Source: Stephanodiscus triporus
Lineage: Eukaryota > Bacillariophyta > Thalassiosirophyceae > Thalassiosirales > Thalassiosiraceae
Direction: 5' to 3'
Assembly: GCA_036939755.1 (NCBI GenBank)
Contig: JALLAZ010000061.1
Span: 1-26,835 of the forward strand
Length of the DNA: 26,835 nucleotides
The notes under the pieces are model-generated. The model did no database searches. It was not told where the DNA came from and saw nothing but the letters and a program-made list of their open reading frames with translations. Positions 1-9,800 of the stretch are shown here, one piece after another (position 1 is the stretch's first letter; each line of letters opens with the position of its first letter). Position numbers and translations under genes: made by a program.

Positions 1-1
1 C

Positions 2-53
2 CACGTGCTCCGAACGCTGAATGAGCCCCTGCTGCAGCGTAGCAGACCACGTG
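2..53. promoter_or_regulatory. Pair of CACGTG (G-box/E-box) motifs upstream of peroxiredoxin gene
   Basis: Two CACGTG cores lie at 2-7 and 48-53, the second in the fully palindromic CCACGTGG (47-54). They are about 220-270 bp upstream of the peroxiredoxin start codon. CACGTG is the classical site for bZIP and bHLH factors, so a promoter role is plausible. The same CCACGTGG octamer recurs at 12177-12184 between the SNF2-like and homoserine dehydrogenase genes. This is motif evidence only. The remaining bases of 1-271 show nothing else recognisable. Confidence 0.3.
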
Positions 54-271
54 GCTCCCTCGGTCTGTCCCTCACCACAAAAATTCGTTACATACAATAA
101 TACATCGTACAACCTGCGCATACAAACCTACTTACGTAGATAAGTAACCTGGTGGTCTCTTCTTGGTCTGTCTGTCGTCATGACATTGGTTGTTGGTTGT
201 GGTACGTTCCTGCTCTGCGCTTGGCTTCTTTCATCTTTTGCTGCACCGCTCAAAAGTAAAGTACGTAAGCC

Positions 272-1231
272 ATGTTACGCATCCTTCTCATTTCCGCCCT
301 CGCCGCCACCGGCATCGCATTCTCACCCATCATCGCCGCGCCGTCAACGTCATCCCTTTCGGCGTCGTCTCCGTCTTCCCCAGCGTTGACCATGGCGGAA
401 GAAGTCAAGGTGGGCGACAGGATCCCATCCGTGGTGCTCAAGGAGGGTCAGGCCGATTACGGTACGCCGAAGGATGTGAATATTGCCGAGCTCATCGCCG
501 GGAAGAAGGTCGCCATCTTCGCAGTTCCAGGCGCCTTCACTCCGGGTGAGTAGATAGTGGGTATGGGTGGGATTGCGGGGGGAGCATCGATGTGAATCGA
601 GACTAAAAAGTGCCCCCCTTTCCCAACCCCCTCGCACGCTTTCTTCACTCACACGAACCCCCCGCGTGCGAACCCCGCCATCCCCATCCCAGGTTGCTCG
701 AAGTCGCACTTGCCCAGCTTCATGACCGCGCAGGACGAGCTTAAGGCCAAGGGCGTCGAGTTGACCATTTGCATGGCCACGAACGACGCCTACGTGATGG
801 AGGTGAGTTAGAGGGGGGCACTGCGATTTCACATGCGTGAGGCCAGTGTTTTATCCTGGCATCTCACGTTTGCCGCGCTTCTTTTCGTCTATCACGATTT
901 TGATGCATCTCTCCCCGAAACCCAAATGCGATGTTATTTTCTGTGCGGCTGTGATCTCTTATGTCGTACCCATTGCCGGCATTCGCCTCGTGCGACGTGG
1001 TAATAAAAGGCGTGGGGACGAACTTCCGGCGGCGCAGACGCCGGCATACGATTCCTCTCGGACGCCAATGCAGAATTATCGAGGGCCCTCGGATTGTCAA
1101 TCGAGGGCGGCATCCTAGTGCGCGTGAAGCGATTTTCCCTGATCGCCGAGGACGGCGTCGTGACACATTACTTCTCCTCGGCGAAGGACAGCTCGGATAC
1201 GTGGGCGCCCAACGTACTGGCGGCCCTCTGA
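272..1231 (+). CDS. Type II peroxiredoxin (PRX5/PRXII-like), predicted plastid-targeted, three exons
   Basis: Thiol peroxidase that reduces H2O2 and alkyl hydroperoxides. Proposed exons are 272-545, 693-802 and 1010-1231 (201 aa); all junctions are GT-AG and keep frame. Residues 1-16 form a signal peptide ending GIA, followed by Phe17 (FSP), an ASAFAP-like diatom plastid signal. The family motif GAFTPGC spans the exon 1/2 junction and contains Thr90 and the peroxidatic Cys93. A second Cys (Cys118, in TICMATNDAYVM) sits where plant PRXII proteins have their resolving Cys. Exon 3 carries AWGR, FLSDANAELSRALGL, the Arg-containing VRVKRFSLIAEDGVV and the usual C-terminal Leu-rich end. Length fits a PRXII domain plus leader. 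The next gene is convergent. The family is secure; the plastid location is inferred from the leader only. Confidence 0.9.
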
Positions 1232-1594
1232 CTGCGTGGAAAGGAGGAGGGAGCTGTTACGGGAATGAGAAGCGCGCTGTGATTGAGTTTTATTAATACG
1301 AGACGAAATATAGTTCTCGTTGTGTGAAGAAGACGCCTTTAAATGAAAGAGATATCGTAGCTTATTATAAACTCCACAATAGGGCTCTCCAATTTTACAC
1401 TCAATGACATTCATAAATGGTACAGGAAGGCGACGATTCGAGCAGGCCGCCAAGTTTCGATACTTGGGATGAACCATTATTTGCGTGTCGATGGATGAAT
1501 TAAATTTCGTGGATTCGCGAGCCTTCATCGTCTGAGCCATGAAGGCTCCTTCATTCGCCTCGCGAGGCATCCGCGCCCCTCTCTCCCCGCCGGA
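1232..1594. other. Convergent 3' intergenic region with a hairpin
   Basis: This 363-bp stretch separates the peroxiredoxin stop codon from the stop of the opposite-strand small membrane protein. It holds a perfect 10-bp inverted repeat, GAGCCTTCAT at 1519-1528 and ATGAAGGCTC at 1539-1548, with a 10-base spacer. It may affect 3' end formation of one or both genes. No convincing gene was seen. Confidence 0.4.
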
Positions 1595-1852
1595 TCAAAA
1601 GCGGAAATGGAAATGTCCAAAAAAATACAAGGATCCGTACTCCAACACCACCAGGAATACCGCTATACCCACTATCCACTTGATCCACTTCACGACCCTC
1701 TCCCTATTCTGCTGCCGACGCTTCTCGTTCTTTTCCTCCTTGTAACTCGAAACGAATGTGCCGCTTTCCATGTCGATGGCTGATTTGTACTTGGGGGACG
1801 TGACGTGTAGACGTCCCTCGGGCTTGACCAGCCCCGCGTATGTGTTTGACAT
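1595..1852 (-). CDS. Small tail-anchored membrane protein, unknown function (85 aa)
   Basis: I do not recognise this protein. The start codon sits in an excellent eukaryotic context (GCCACCATGTC), which argues for a real gene despite its size. Residues 1-40 are polar. Then comes a strongly basic, charged stretch (KEEKNEKRRQQNRERVVKW), followed by one hydrophobic segment (about residues 57-78, WIVGIAVFLVVLEYGSLYFF) and a short aromatic tail. This layout predicts a C-terminally anchored, N-cytosolic membrane protein resembling small ER-anchored proteins such as SERP1/RAMP4 in form, but without recognisable sequence identity. It is convergent with the peroxiredoxin gene and divergent from the BCP1 gene. 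A chance ORF cannot be excluded. Confidence 0.55.
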   Translation of the reverse strand: MSNTYAGLVKPEGRLHVTSPKYKSAIDMESGTFVSSYKEEKNEKRRQQNRERVVKWIKWIVGIAVFLVVLEYGSLYFFGHFHFRF

Positions 1853-2266
1853 GGTGGCGAGCGTGTTAGTATTCGCTATATCGAGATGGCGACGAAGCGG
1901 CCGTCGGCCTTCAGAGAATTATTTTTCTATTCGGGGATTTCTGTCTTGAGGTTTATTCGCCGAATAGGGTTGGGCTGCGGCTGGGAGGGCTTGGCTTGGC
2001 TTGGCAGCAGGGAGGAAGAGGCGAGGGCGCAGAGAAGGAGGGGGGTCTTAGTCTTCTTCTTGTCTTGGTTGTTGTGGGGATTTATTCCGGCGGGAACGCT
2101 AGAGGCTTGGCCCGTACTGTGCGTGCTCGCTCGCGTGCCTCCCGCCGGCCACCACCCGTCCATACACGTCCATCCACCCATATCCATCCACCCATCCAAC
2201 CATACAAAGGATACCATATCTAGGAAGGACAGAGGACAGAGAAAAGTTGTGAAAAGATAAGGGAAA
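1853..2266. promoter_or_regulatory. Divergent promoter region between small membrane protein and BCP1 genes
   Basis: The 414 bp between two oppositely directed start codons must hold both promoters. The BCP1-proximal part carries imperfect CCATCCAC/CATCCAC tandem units at about 2157-2202. The middle is G-rich on the plus strand (AGG/GGC runs at about 1985-2045). No TATA box or named element could be assigned with confidence. Confidence 0.4.
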
Positions 2267-3538
2267 ATGGCGAAGAAGCGGAAGTCAAAGAGTCCGGCTG
2301 TCGTTGCCAAGTCTAAGGCTGCATCATCCTCTGACGACAGGGGCCGCAAGAATGCTCGCACCGAGAAAAGTAATAATGGATGCGTCGGCGACACCAACGA
2401 CTCCGGCGATTCCTCGTCATCCTCATCCGATGATGATTCCTTGGTTCTGGAGGGTGTTCTGATACGAAACCCCGATGCGAGCGAGCGGGACAGCAGCGAC
2501 GACGAAATAAGCTCAGAAGAGGAGGAGGATGAATCAGCGAAAATATCAGCCAATGAGACCAACCGAAAAATTGCGCCGTCCAAGTCCAAAGCGAACGGCG
2601 GCAATAGTAATGCAATCGCCGGGAAGACAAAATCACAACAGCAACAGAAAAATCAGCCAAAGAGAAAGCAGTCAAGCGAACCAGAAATGATCCATGTAGA
2701 GTTTCTCTTTTGTGACGTGCACGAGCGTTTCTTCCATGGGATGAAAACATTGGTGCACAGGCATGGTTTCCATGCTCCCCATTCGTCTCAATTGGCCGAT
2801 TTGATTATAGAGAATGAGATGATCGGGACAGTGCTTTCTACCGATCTCGATTCAAACGATGGTATTAATTCGGGCGCAACTGGAAATGGCACACCCTTGG
2901 ACAAGAAGACGAAATCTACATCGAACAGCTCTGGTACTGCTGGTACTGCTGCTTCGCTGCCAGTAACACAAGAGGACGAAGCGAACGTTTTCGGATTTGC
3001 GTCCGTAGTCAACTTGACCACCAACCATTCCTCGCCGTGCATACAATCGCTGAAACGTCTCTGTCTCGATCACTGCCCCTCAGAATACAAAGCCGAAATG
3101 GAAACTGTATTGTCGGGACGGACTAAACGTCCGGCGGGGTTCTTCTTCCACGAACGCATGGTCAATGTGCCATTGGAAATTACCCTGGTGTTGCACCAAC
3201 AGCTAGTTTTGGATATGGATCACGCGGTGGAAAATGCAAACGACGAGAACGAGATGAAAAGTTTGGACTACGGCGCGTTCGTTCGTCTCGCGCCCTGCTC
3301 CAAAAGCGACGAGCGGGCCGGAGGACAAGCGAACGGTCCTGGTGTCGTCGTTTACAAATATTTTGACGACGAGGTGTTCGCGACGAATGCAGAGTTTGTT
3401 TATAATTTCAAGGCACCTAAAACGCACGACCACGGTAATGACGAGAACGAGGAATTGTGGTGCAGTGTGATCGTTTTGACCAAGACGGGACATCGGGGGG
3501 CTATGAAGGAATTGAAGAAGATGATTCATGGAGGTTGA
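2267..3538 (+). CDS. BCP1: BCP1/BCCIP-family protein (nuclear export / ribosomal protein uL14 chaperone)
   Basis: An intronless 423-aa protein starting with ATG in context AAAATGGCG. Residues 1-143 are low complexity: a basic KKRKSKS nuclear-localisation-like start, then Ser/Asp/Glu runs and a Gln/Lys tract. The conserved BCCIP domain runs from about 144 to 423, with VEFLFCDVHERFFHGMK, HSSQLADLI, IGTVLSTD, FGFASVVNL, CIQSLKRLCL, an AGFFFHERMVNVP segment, and the C-terminal YKYFDDEVF and SVIVLTKTGH motifs. In yeast Bcp1 acts in nuclear export and as chaperone of the ribosomal protein uL14; human BCCIP binds BRCA2 and p21. An extra Ser/Thr/Gly-rich insert lies around residues 201-232 between two conserved blocks. 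Family assignment is firm; the precise role here is inferred. Confidence 0.9.
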   Translation: MAKKRKSKSPAVVAKSKAASSSDDRGRKNARTEKSNNGCVGDTNDSGDSSSSSSDDDSLVLEGVLIRNPDASERDSSDDEISSEEEEDESAKISANETNRKIAPSKSKANGGNSNAIAGKTKSQQQQKNQPKRKQSSEPEMIHVEFLFCDVHERFFHGMKTLVHRHGFHAPHSSQLADLIIENEMIGTVLSTDLDSNDGINSGATGNGTPLDKKTKSTSNSSGTAGTAASLPVTQEDEANVFGFASVVNLTTNHSSPCIQSLKRLCLDHCPSEYKAEMETVLSGRTKRPAGFFFHERMVNVPLEITLVLHQQLVLDMDHAVENANDENEMKSLDYGAFVRLAPCSKSDERAGGQANGPGVVVYKYFDDEVFATNAEFVYNFKAPKTHDHGNDENEELWCSVIVLTKTGHRGAMKELKKMIHGG

Positions 3539-4095
3539 AAGACGAGAGGCTTGGGTCTATTGCATTGTTCAAATGGGGAGATGATACTCATTTTGCTTTG
3601 TCATTTTGACTCTGAACCTGTGGAAGGGGTGTTAGCATAGAGGTTTCTAGCTAAATGAACTAGATATTGCCTCAGAGAAGAAGGAAGGTAGGAGTATGGT
3701 AGTATCTCAAGAATAGAAATATGTTTGACTGACTTTGTTAGACAAAGCTGACATCTATGCAGATGAATCCTGCTGCTGCTCTTTCTTCTCTCTCATGCTT
3801 GTCTGCCGGAATGATGATGTAGGTGTAAATGATAACTTGACGCCTGCATAGCTTTTTCAGATTTGCTTCAGAAATCCTAATTACTACCGACTACTCTACT
3901 AAGAAAGTCTGGGACAAACTCACGTAGAAGTCCTTGATACATACAAAAAATACAGAGTGTTTTTGACGATAATTCCAAGTCGGCCAAACTTCATCGTAGG
4001 CTAACACCACTTTCATACGCAATAATGCAATCGAGATAACTACATCGAATGAGGAAAAAAAACTGTGACCATCCAATCATCGCCGCTGGCTGTTT
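3539..4095. other. Gene-free convergent intergenic region
   Basis: About 557 bp between the BCP1 stop and the stop of the minus-strand AlkB-like gene. It is more AT-rich than the neighbouring coding regions. It presumably contains both 3' UTRs. A 61-codon minus-strand ORF at 3891-4076 has no recognisable similarity and is not called. No RNA gene or repeat was seen. Confidence 0.5.
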
Positions 4096-4923
4096 TCACC
4101 TCGAACCGGCCCAGCTTCGAAAGGTGATGGAAACTCGTTTATCCTTCCCGACATCGACGGAATGTTCCCAAACGTGACGAGCAGGACCGGAGAGGACGTA
4201 CATGGAGCAATGCATGGGCAATGCCCGAGCGTAGACGTACGTTACATCTTCTTCCCCCTCGGCTTTCGTCGTTGCGCCATCATCATCGCCCGCGTCGTCG
4301 TCGTCCACTCCCCGCTCCCCCCCCTCCTCGCGACGATGCATCCGTCGTCGGAAGAGCAGCGGCCGATCCTCCCCGAAGACGTAAACGAGCACCTCCGGTC
4401 CGAAATTCGCGTGATCGACGTGCCAAGGTATCCCGTCGTCGGCGTCGTACGAGTTGATTATGCACTGCGTGTACTTTCGTCGACGATCGTCCCGTTCGGT
4501 CCCCGAGACCAGTAGCGTCCGTCGGATGTATTCCGGGATCACCGGAGGATGCGACGAATCCGCCGCATCGCACGTCGTCGTCGTCGTCGCCGCGACTGCG
4601 GTGTCCGAGGCGTAGTCGTACCTGCAATCGCCGAACTGCGCGATCCGCCGTCCCTGCGTCTGCGGTCCAGTCTCCCACGGTATCGGAACGAGCGACATGT
4701 CCCACGACGAGAATCCTCGTTCTCCGTCGCATCTCCCCCCCCCTCCGACGACGACGACGGAAGAAGAAGGAGGAGGAGGAGAAGCGGGAGGCGGAGACGG
4801 TAGCATGTCGGACGAGAGCCAATGTCGGATGTTCTCCCACACGTCCGGTGCGACTCGGCCGTGTTCCATTGAGAATCCATCGGGGAGCTCCGTCGCGTCG
4901 TGGACGGGGTAGTCATCGGTCAT
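4096..4923 (-). CDS. AlkB-like 2-oxoglutarate/Fe(II)-dependent dioxygenase
   Basis: Single-exon gene, 275 aa, with ATG in context ACCATGACC. AlkB-family enzymes oxidatively remove alkyl groups from nucleic acids, or modify tRNA or protein, using Fe(II) and 2-oxoglutarate. The double-stranded beta-helix core is complete. IINSYDADDGIPWHVDH gives His168 and Asp170 of the HxD iron motif; GPEVLVYVFGEDRPLLFRRR follows; SGPARHVWEH gives the distal iron ligand, most likely His254 by analogy with the family WxH pattern; and RVSITFR supplies Arg263 and Arg269 for 2-oxoglutarate and substrate. Two low-complexity inserts interrupt it: Pro/Ser/Gly around 42-72, and an Arg/Asp/Glu-rich loop around 193-225 between core strands. 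Subfamily and substrate cannot be told. The gene is divergent from the desaturase, with only 196 bp between start codons. Confidence 0.85.
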   Translation of the reverse strand: MTDDYPVHDATELPDGFSMEHGRVAPDVWENIRHWLSSDMLPSPPPASPPPPSSSVVVVGGGGRCDGERGFSSWDMSLVPIPWETGPQTQGRRIAQFGDCRYDYASDTAVAATTTTTCDAADSSHPPVIPEYIRRTLLVSGTERDDRRRKYTQCIINSYDADDGIPWHVDHANFGPEVLVYVFGEDRPLLFRRRMHRREEGGERGVDDDDAGDDDGATTKAEGEEDVTYVYARALPMHCSMYVLSGPARHVWEHSVDVGKDKRVSITFRSWAGSR

Positions 4924-5119
4924 GGTTCAGGTCGCGTTTGGAGTTCATTGCACATATGGTACTTCAAAAAAATATTGTCGAGTGTATCATAGGTTGTCAC
5001 AGGCTCCCACACAAATCGAGCCCATCCGACAGATCTCACGTCATGGAGGAAACGACTTTGTGAAGAAACACACTTCTACTGGTTACACATCCAAACCTAA
5101 AAGCTTAATTCAACCCAAT
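4924..5119. promoter_or_regulatory. Compact divergent promoter between AlkB-like and desaturase genes
   Basis: Only 196 bp separate the two start codons, so the promoters must be shared or overlapping. The desaturase frame stays open upstream to about 4922, but that extension looks unlike any desaturase, and the family-typical start is the ATG at 5120. No clear TATA box was seen. Confidence 0.4.
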
Positions 5120-6519
5120 ATGGGAAAGGTAGGCGCATCAAGAGTGCGGGGCAGCGCCGACGACATCCAAACCGCCACCAAGGGATTTGGCCACTGGGCG
5201 AGCTCGTATGACCCCCTGGATCCCAATGCCCCTACACTCCCGTCGAAGGGAGAGATACGGGCCGTCATACCGAAGGAATGCTTCTCCCGGTCCTATCTCC
5301 GTTCCATGTACTTCGTCGCGAGGGATACCGCCATGGCCGCCGGGTGCGCGAGCGTCGCACGGACGACCCTGTCCGCGGACCTTCCCTCGAACCTCCTCAG
5401 CCTCGACGCCCTGATATGGTTTGCGGGATGGAACGCGTACGCGTTCTGCATGGGGTGCGTCATCACCGGGCACTGGGTCCTCGCGCACGAGTGCGGACAC
5501 GGCGCCTTCTCTCCCAGCCAGAATCTCAACGACGTATGTGGCTTCGTCATGCACCAGGCCCTGCTCGTCCCATACTTCTCTTGGCAACGTGAGTTGAAGA
5601 AGTGGTGGTGTTGTGTGTTGAGTTTCAAGTTGCATTCGTCGACCGTGTCCGACCTCGTCGTTTCTGATTACTTCCTTCTGAAACAAAAAAAGACACACAT
5701 TCGAAGCACCACCGTCGCACCAACAACACGGTGGACGGCGAGAGCCACGTCCCGGGAACGCGATGCGAGGTGGGATTGGGAGAGGGCGGCGAGCGTCTAT
5801 CGAACTGGGCGGTCATACACGAGGCAATCGGCGACAGACCGTTCGGGATGTTGAAGATACTCGTGAACCTAGTCGTTGGATGGCCGATGTACCTCATGGG
5901 ACTCGCGAGCACCGGACGGCTCGGACACGACGGCATGGCATCGGAGGGGGGAAACGTCATGGATCACTACCGTCCGTGGTCGAGGATGTTCCCGTCCAAG
6001 CTTAGGCTGAAGGTTGCCATCTCGACGCTGGGCGTTGCCGCCGCGTGGGCGGCGATGGGCCTAGCCGCCAGGGAGTACGGCGCCCTCCCGGTGACGCTGT
6101 GGTACATCGGGCCGCTCATGTGGAACCAGGCGTGGCTCGTGCTGTACACGTGGCTGCAGCACACCGACCCGACCGTGCCTCAGTACGGACCCGACGAGTG
6201 GACGTGGGTACGGGGTGCGCTGTCGACCATCGATCGTCCTTACGGCATATTCGACTTCTTCCACCACAAGATCGGTAGCACCCACGTGGCGCATCACCTC
6301 TTCCACGAGATGCCTTTCTACAAGGCTGACGTGGCCACGGCGGGGATCAAAGCGTTCTTGGAACCTAAGGGACTGTACAACTACGATCCTACTCCGTGGT
6401 ATTTGACCATGTGGAGAATCGCGAAGAGGTGTCATTACATCGACGGTCTGGAGGGGATCCAGTATTTCAAGAGTTTGGAGGATGTTCCCGTGCGCAGGAA
6501 CGGGAAGAAAGTAGACTAG
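5120..6519 (+). CDS. FAD2-type omega-6 (delta-12) fatty acid desaturase, two exons
   Basis: Membrane di-iron enzyme that puts a second double bond into oleate-type acyl chains, normally at the ER. Exons are 5120-5588 and 5693-6519 (431 aa). The GT-AG intron of 104 bp splits a His codon within the second histidine box, and the join restores WQHTHSKHH. The three boxes are HECGH (123-127), HSKHH (159-163, preceded by His157) and HVAHH (354-358). The family segments DGESHVPG, LVVGWPMYL, LYTWLQHTDPTVPQY, WTWVRGALSTIDRPYG and FFHHKIGSTHVAHHLF are all present. Hydrophobic stretches at about 95-120, 145-155 and two in the middle third fit the usual four-helix layout. No plastid leader is visible, which supports a microsomal enzyme. 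An omega-3 specificity cannot be strictly excluded from sequence. This step feeds polyunsaturated fatty acid synthesis. Confidence 0.92.
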
Positions 6520-6802
6520 CTAGATGTCCATGATTGTTATCTGACCCCTGTTAAGAGTGTATTAAGTATTGACTCGCAAGCAGTGATATAAGGTTTGAAA
6601 TCCGTGATGCTTTTATCTCAGCTCCATCCCTTGGACTTCTTAGTGTGCTGACACCATAATTTTGTATCGTTCAGTGCCATGGGCGAAGATAGCAACATAC
6701 TCGACCATCTTTTTCCATCCTCTTACCGCCCCCCTCTAGTCCTTGCAAAAGGAAACGCTCAATCATCTCGCACTTGCCGCTGCAGCATCTGATGCACTTA
6801 AT
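6520..6802. other. Convergent 3' intergenic region
   Basis: This 283-bp stretch lies between the desaturase stop and the stop of the minus-strand SNF2-like gene. It is AT-richer than either gene and presumably contains both 3' UTRs. Nothing else was seen. Confidence 0.4.
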
Positions 6803-9800
6803 TTAGTCTTGGAACCTTATTCTGCCAGTTTTAGCTCCGGTTGCATCGTCTGAAGATTCCATTATCTTCCTCTTTTTCACCTTAGACTCTTGTGGCGGTC
6901 TAATCAGCTTGGCACTCTTCAACAGCTTGTGAAGCTTTGCGTGCTTTTCTTTGGGGTCAGATATGGCATCCAATGCTGTTTGGCCTGTTTGCTTGGCTTC
7001 ATTCATTTCGTTCATTACTTCCTCAATTGTGCTTTTGGCAGTTAGTTGTTCAACAAAGACGGGGCCGAGAGCACCCATCCTGTAGGCACGAGCAACAACT
7101 TGGGATTTCAACGACTTATCGAATATTGAGTCTGTTGGATAGGTGCAGCGCGGTGAATATTAGAATGGCTTTGAAGAGATCCTTGGGAGAAGCGGATCAA
7201 CACATCGGCTTACCAAGGAAGAAAATATGCGTGACAAATGACAGGTCAAGGCCAACAGCGCCTTGCTTAGAAAGTAGCATGACAAAGCATTCAGGACTAT
7301 GTATGAATTTCTGCAACTCCTGATTACGTGTTCCACCGAAGGAATAATCGGCCACGCACGCCCCCTTTAGTGAAAAGATGGATAAAAAATGTTGGCACGC
7401 TCGGCGCAATGATTTATGGCACAGATCAAGAAACGCGACTTACCCCAAATCTACGAATAAGGCGATCTCCAAAATATTCGTAGATCGGCCGAAACTGTGA
7501 AAATACAATAGCTTTCAGTTGTCTGTGAGCAGACTGGACTTTTCCGGAAATGGCAAATAGTCGCGCAGCCGTTGGAGAAAAGCTGAATCTTCCGGTACCG
7601 TCATTGATGAAATCGCGCAGCTGCAAAATCTGTTCAATGACGTACTTTGATTTCCTATTGTAATCAGGACATTCTTCTGCATATTTGAAGCAGATAGAGC
7701 ATTGTTTACCGTCTTTTATAAAGTTGCAGTCATAGTGCTCTTCTCTGCATATAGTACACTTTCCATCCGAAAGAAGAGAGGAATATACACATGATTCGCC
7801 TCTTCTATGAGACCTTGCGTGATTAGCAGTCGGTGCATTTACTTCAAATTCTTCCAAAACATCAACGTCACTTCGCCTTCCTGGTTGAGATGAGTCGGCG
7901 AACGCTCTCTTCAACGCCAACTGTTTTTCACGTTCTTTCTTTTCTTCCTGCAAGTTGAGGCAAAACTGGTTATCTAAGCCCGGCTGAAGGCGTTGAAAGT
8001 CGTCAACATCGAATGGTTTCTGACAGACAGGACATGATGTGGTCTCGTTATTAATGCACTCTGAACAGATCAAATGGCCACATGGAATGACGAATAGAAC
8101 CTGGAGCTGGACACCACAGCTGTGGCAGCCCGACAACTCCCCCGCTTTAGCTCGGTAAATAAAGTTATTGACTATCTGAACCTGGACGTCATCAAGATTA
8201 TGAATGCGTCGACACATTTCTAGCGTTTCTCCCCAATGTGTATTTTTGATTTGTGGCAACTGTACGATAGGGATAGATCACGATGATAAATATCAAATAC
8301 ATTTTATTACAGAAGACATGATGATTCAACTCGAACTCACTTACAATTTGAGCGCCACCGCAGCATGCAACCCTCAAATTCGTCAGCGCCTCTAAAGCAT
8401 ACCTAGACTGTCTTGGATTGAGAAGAGAATCTTGCCAGCCAGACGTCTTACCGCTCATTGAGGTTGTGATGATGTTCATTCTTATTCCTGACACGATAGT
8501 GTTGTATGTAGCAGTCTCCGACTGACTTAAATCTAAATCGACGTATGAGTACACCGGGGGAGGAATCTCAACCAAGTCAGCTTTTGTATGCCTGACCATC
8601 AGGTATGAGACGAGATGTTTGAGCCTAGAAATAATGTGAGAATTTATTGTTGCCATGGTGTCTATGAATAGCGCGCATATATCATTCTCACCGAAAAAAT
8701 GATGAAAAATCACCTCCCCTCCATCCTGTACTTAAGAGGGCATTCCATGCATGTTTCCTCCCTAAACGCTGACTGAAAAATTCATGCTTCAAAAAATTCG
8801 AGATGCAAAAGAGATTCGTCAAACCGTTTTGGGTGGCTATTTGTTGGGTCGGTGTTCCAGTCATTGCCCATAGCCTTTCAGCGGAAAGCCAGCTTGCAAA
8901 TTGGAATAAATTGTTTGCACTCTTGCCCAAAACGTGGCCTTCGTCAATTATTACCCTGTAAGTAAACAATGAAACAGTCGAAATAATGTGTAGAGGAGGC
9001 GCTACAAAAAAGTAAGACATCGGAAGTCCAATGTCACATCTCTCACCGTAACCATGAAACTTTCAGCAATGAACTAGCTTCTGGTGCACCATCTCCCCAG
9101 TAATTGCAGCCGCCGCCGCTGCTCTTCTTGGATGCCCGAATCTCCTGCTCAACGTTTCCATGCTTCCACTCCGCTGTGAAGCGGTTGTATGATGTAAGAA
9201 CAACACGGAACCGTGCCAATACTGACGGAGGAGGCAATTCTTTTGATCCATCATCAATGAATATAACAGGGTCTGAAATGCTCCTCAAATTAAATGAAAT
9301 ATTTTTGTCGGAGTTTATAATATTTCGCTTTGAGGTGTGATAATAGATCAGTGGAGATCGAGAGCCATTTTTTGAGATGTAGCCGAAATCAATATAGAGT
9401 AGCAGCTGCTCCTGCCAATGATGGATCAGTGGATTTGGCACTACAAGCAATGTGGTGGATGACGGCAATAGTGATTCCTCAAACTCAGCCCTTTTCTTTG
9501 CTTCGAAGGAATTGACCAATGATCTCGCATTAGGGTCTTTTGCCATTCCATACCTCCGCGATATTGAGTTGGTTGCATTTTCAATGTTCTGGCGCTTGAC
9601 TTCATTCGTCAACTCGCTAAAGTTCTTGCTCAATCTCTCCGCGGCTTTGTATACATCATGATGTGGCGGGTTGTAGGTCATCCCATTAGAAAAGCACAAC
9701 TCAACGTCTGCCTCGAACGCCTTAAAGTCCTTACAATCGTTTTTGTACTTGTTTCGTATGTCCTGTAAACTAATTGGAGTTGAAATGACATCCAAATAAT

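Noticed and set aside
3891..4076. 61-codon minus-strand ORF
   Set aside because: Short, no good start context and no recognised similarity, in AT-rich intergenic DNA.
4922..5119. In-frame upstream extension of the desaturase
   Set aside because: It has no desaturase-like sequence, overlaps the start region of the divergent gene, and the ATG at 5120 gives the expected N-terminus.
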